NCBI RefSeq assembly: GCF_001427305.1
Contig: NZ_LMFZ01000013.1
Span: 24,437 to 88,436, forward strand
Direction: 5' to 3'
DNA length: 64,000 nt
Source of the DNA: Duganella sp. Root1480D1
GTDB lineage: Bacteria > Pseudomonadota > Gammaproteobacteria > Burkholderiales > Burkholderiaceae_D
In this document: in pieces, positions 61,777-64,000 of the stretch
Layout: each line of letters starts with the position of its first letter
How positions within the stretch are numbered: the stretch's first letter is position 1
Notes under the pieces: generated by a model
The model's database searches: none
Seen by the model: only the letters and a program-made list of their open reading frames with translations
What the model was told of the DNA's origin: nothing
Translations under genes and position numbers: made by a program

Positions 61777-64000
61777 CTATTTGATTCCGTCCGCAGCCAG
61801 GCAGGCTGGCGCGGCCGCCAGTCGCCGACCCAGCCACGCCGCCACCTGCGCCGCATGCGGCTCGCGCAGCAAGGTCACGTGGTTGCCAGGCGCGACCCAT
61901 GGCTCGACTGCAGCCGCGAAGCGACGCCAGCCATCTGCCAGGCGCGCCATCTCGGCACTGTTGTCGCTGTCGCTGCAGCCAGGATCGGGCGCCAGCGCCA
62001 GATGCAGCGTGCCGCCGTAGGGCGCCGGCCGGTACGTGGTGTTCAGGTTGGCGGCGAACACCTGCACGATCCCGCGTAGCACGTTCAAGCCCATGCGCGC
62101 CGGCAGCACGCCCGCGCCGACCAGGCGGCTTTTCAGCAGTTCGAGCTGCGCCTCCGGCGCCAGCGGCGCGAAGTCGGCCGCCGCCAGCCCCAGCGGGCGT
62201 TCCAGGTTCAGGTCGAACAGGCCGACCAGTTGCTCCAGCATCTGTTCGCGGGCATGGAAGCGCAGCGGGGCGCCTTGTGCGGCTGGCACCTGCGTGTCCA
62301 GCGCGACCAGCGTAGCGACCCGCTCCCCGGCCAACTCGAGTTGGCGCGCCATTTCGAACGCCACCCAGCCGCCAAACGAGTGCCCCAGCAGATGGTAGGG
62401 GCCGTGCGGCGCCACCTGGCGGATGGTGTGCAGGTAGGCGCGTGCCGCACTTTCCACGTCCGCATACGGCGTCATTTCGCCGCACAGGCCGCGCGGCTGC
62501 AAACCGTACACCGGCAAGTCCGGATCCAGGTCCTGCGCAAGCTGGGCAAACGCCGTAATCGATGCCCCGGCGCCAGGCACGCAGAACAGCGGCGCCACCC
62601 CGGCCCGGCCGCGCTGGATATTGATCTTCGGCGCATAGGCCGCGTCGTCGCGCGCCGCCAGCCGCGGCGCGGCCGCTTGCATGGCCTGGGACAACGCTGC
62701 CGCCAGCGCTGCGGCGTGCGGCTCCGCAGTCATCGAATAATGGTGGCCGGGCACCGCATGCAGCTCCAGCTCCCCGAGCAGGGCGCGCCAGCCCAGCGAT
62801 ACGTCGGCGCGCCGTTCCTCGCTGGCATGGAACAGCACCGGCTTGAACGGCAGGGCCTGCGGGGCGTAGCCGAGCACGGCCTTGCGGATCGCAACGCGTA
62901 CCGCCAGGTGGCGGCGCAGCAAGTCCGGTTGCAGTTCTTCCGGCAATACCCGGTGCGCGAGACACAGCGCCAGCATGGTATCGGCATCGCCGTCCCGCCA
63001 CGCCGCCTCCAGCTGCCGCTGCAGTTCCGGCGGCAAAGCCGGCGGCAGCATTTCGCCGATCACTGAAGCTTCGTCCGTCTTCAACATGGCGCCGCCGGCG
63101 CGGTAATCGCAGCAGGTGTCGATCAGGCCGAGGAAAGCGACCTGCTCGTCGCTGCCGCTAAGCCGGGTCGCAATTTCATAGGCAATGGTGCCGCCCGCCG
63201 ACCAGCCGACAAGGCGATAAGGGCCATGCGGCTGCACGCTCCGGATCGCCGCCAGGTAATCGGCCGCCATCTCTTCGACGGTGGCCTTGGGCACCTCGCC
63301 GCGCTCGAAACCGCAGGCGGCCAGGCCATAGACTGGTATTGCCGGGTCCAGGTGATCTGCCAGGACGCGCGCATATCCCACCTCACCCTCGCCGGGATGA
63401 ATGAAGAACAGCGGCGCGGCGTCGCCTTGGGCGCGAATCGGCACCAGCACGGACGGCCCCTGCTCCACCCGTGCTCCGGCCAGGCGCATGGCAAAGTCGG
63501 CCATGACGGGCGCAACGAATACTTCGCGCACCGGTACCTCGACCGCCATGCGTTGCGCAGCCATCGCAATCATCTGCACCGCCAGCAGCGAATGCCCGCC
63601 CAGTTCGAAGAAGTGGTCGTGGCGTCCGACCCGTTCCACGCCCAGCAGCTCTTGCCAGACCTGCGCCAGCACCTGCTCCGCCTCGCCCTGCGGTGCTTCA
63701 TAAGGCCGCGCCGCCAATGCCGCCTCGTCCGGCGCCGGCAGGGCCTTGCGATCGAGCTTGCCGTTGGCCGACAGCGGCAGCGCCTCCAGCAGCACGAAGG
63801 CGCTCGGGATCATGTAATCGGCTAGCCGGCGCGCCAGCGCCTGGCGCAAGGTCGCCGGTTCCAGCAATTCGGCGGCCGCTTCGGCCTGCGCCGTCAGGTA
63901 AGCCACCAGGCGTTGCCCGCCGGCCGCGTCGCCGCGCGCCACCACCACCGCCTCGCGCACCCCGGCGCAGTCCTGCAGCTGCGCCTCGATCTCGCCCAGT
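61777..64000 (-). CDS. NRPS, C-terminal module with tandem thioesterases (partial)
   Basis: The frame is open to the right edge, so the N-terminal part is missing. Order of what is visible: the end of an adenylation domain (LGEIEAQLQ, VREAVVVAR, NGKLDRKALP), a peptidyl carrier domain with the phosphopantetheine Ser in LGGHSLLAV (Ser codon at 63589-63591), thioesterase 1 with GWSAGG (Ser codon at 63199-63201) and thioesterase 2 with GHSFGG (Ser codon at 62377-62379). Each thioesterase also shows its Asp and His (LIDTCCDY/PGHHYS and ALDTQVP/PGNHVT). Tandem thioesterases usually cyclise, oligomerise or proofread the peptide. This is the first visible gene of the minus-strand cluster. Confidence 0.93.
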   Translation of the reverse strand, partial: LGEIEAQLQDCAGVREAVVVARGDAAGGQRLVAYLTAQAEAAAELLEPATLRQALARRLADYMIPSAFVLLEALPLSANGKLDRKALPAPDEAALAARPYEAPQGEAEQVLAQVWQELLGVERVGRHDHFFELGGHSLLAVQMIAMAAQRMAVEVPVREVFVAPVMADFAMRLAGARVEQGPSVLVPIRAQGDAAPLFFIHPGEGEVGYARVLADHLDPAIPVYGLAACGFERGEVPKATVEEMAADYLAAIRSVQPHGPYRLVGWSAGGTIAYEIATRLSGSDEQVAFLGLIDTCCDYRAGGAMLKTDEASVIGEMLPPALPPELQRQLEAAWRDGDADTMLALCLAHRVLPEELQPDLLRRHLAVRVAIRKAVLGYAPQALPFKPVLFHASEERRADVSLGWRALLGELELHAVPGHHYSMTAEPHAAALAAALSQAMQAAAPRLAARDDAAYAPKINIQRGRAGVAPLFCVPGAGASITAFAQLAQDLDPDLPVYGLQPRGLCGEMTPYADVESAARAYLHTIRQVAPHGPYHLLGHSFGGWVAFEMARQLELAGERVATLVALDTQVPAAQGAPLRFHAREQMLEQLVGLFDLNLERPLGLAAADFAPLAPEAQLELLKSRLVGAGVLPARMGLNVLRGIVQVFAANLNTTYRPAPYGGTLHLALAPDPGCSDSDNSAEMARLADGWRRFAAAVEPWVAPGNHVTLLREPHAAQVAAWLGRRLAAAPACLAADGIK

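Overview
The window is GC-rich, densely coded chromosomal DNA of a Gram-negative bacterium, most likely a betaproteobacterium of the Oxalobacteraceae (Massilia, Duganella, Telluria or Janthinobacterium type). This rests on gene content, not on a database search: a DUF4148 protein, a PEP-CTERM-like exported protein, a long TonB-dependent receptor next to a FucP-type sugar carrier, a fused PabB-PabC, ArgB and SlmA close together, and many outer-membrane and exported proteins. I see no rRNA, CRISPR array, prophage or intact insertion sequence. No gene-free stretch is longer than about 240 bases.

Left part (1-20 kb): mostly housekeeping and small accessory genes. They include an ElaA acetyltransferase, a triple-FKBP lipoprotein, the Kup potassium carrier, RarD, a PEP-CTERM-like protein, EttA, a DUF6265 protein, an outer-membrane barrel, AlkB and a molybdopterin-domain protein. 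A tight minus-strand operon follows (M24 aminopeptidase, a small unknown, MgtC, DUF924, DUF2520). Then come a nucleotidyltransferase, a beta/gamma-crystallin plus glycine-zipper protein, an exported cyanophycinase and two exported unknowns. Directly after ettA lies a 191-base non-coding element with perfect 16-base terminal inverted repeats.

20-29 kb: a Crp/Fnr-type regulator diverges from a plus-strand operon of a long-chain-type acyl-CoA synthetase, a complete LivGHMKF-type importer, a YjbR protein and a PaaK-like ligase. This looks like import and CoA activation of an organic acid. A dyad suited to the regulator lies between the divergent genes.

30-39 kb: a minus-strand sugar-response locus with an exported binding protein, a TonB-dependent receptor, a FucP-like permease, a GtsA-like binding protein, an OmpR-type response regulator and a histidine kinase. 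Neither binding protein has an ABC permease or ATPase nearby, so the second at least may serve as a sensor. Repeated operator-like sites and an intercistronic terminator lie within the locus.

39-53 kb: a nitronate monooxygenase, a DUF4139 protein, a CorA-like protein, a metallo-beta-lactamase-fold hydrolase, a PHB-depolymerase-type esterase, SemiSWEET, ArgB, tRNA-Thr(GGT), a GumN protein, a HAD nucleotidase, SlmA, PabBC, a DUF1428 protein, and a divergent FtrA-type regulator and rhodanese.

53-64 kb: the most distinctive part, the end of a nonribosomal peptide gene cluster that runs off the right edge. It holds a terminal NRPS module with two tandem thioesterase domains, a DUF6817-like protein, a cyclic-peptide-type ABC exporter, a flavin-dependent halogenase very close to PrnA (tryptophan 7-halogenase), a cation/proton antiporter, a membrane M28 peptidase and a ParB-fold protein resembling SbnI/SerK serine kinases. 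All are on the minus strand with short gaps. A phosphopantetheinyl transferase on the other strand converges on the end. Together they suggest a chlorotryptophan-containing, exported, probably cyclic or oligomerised peptide.
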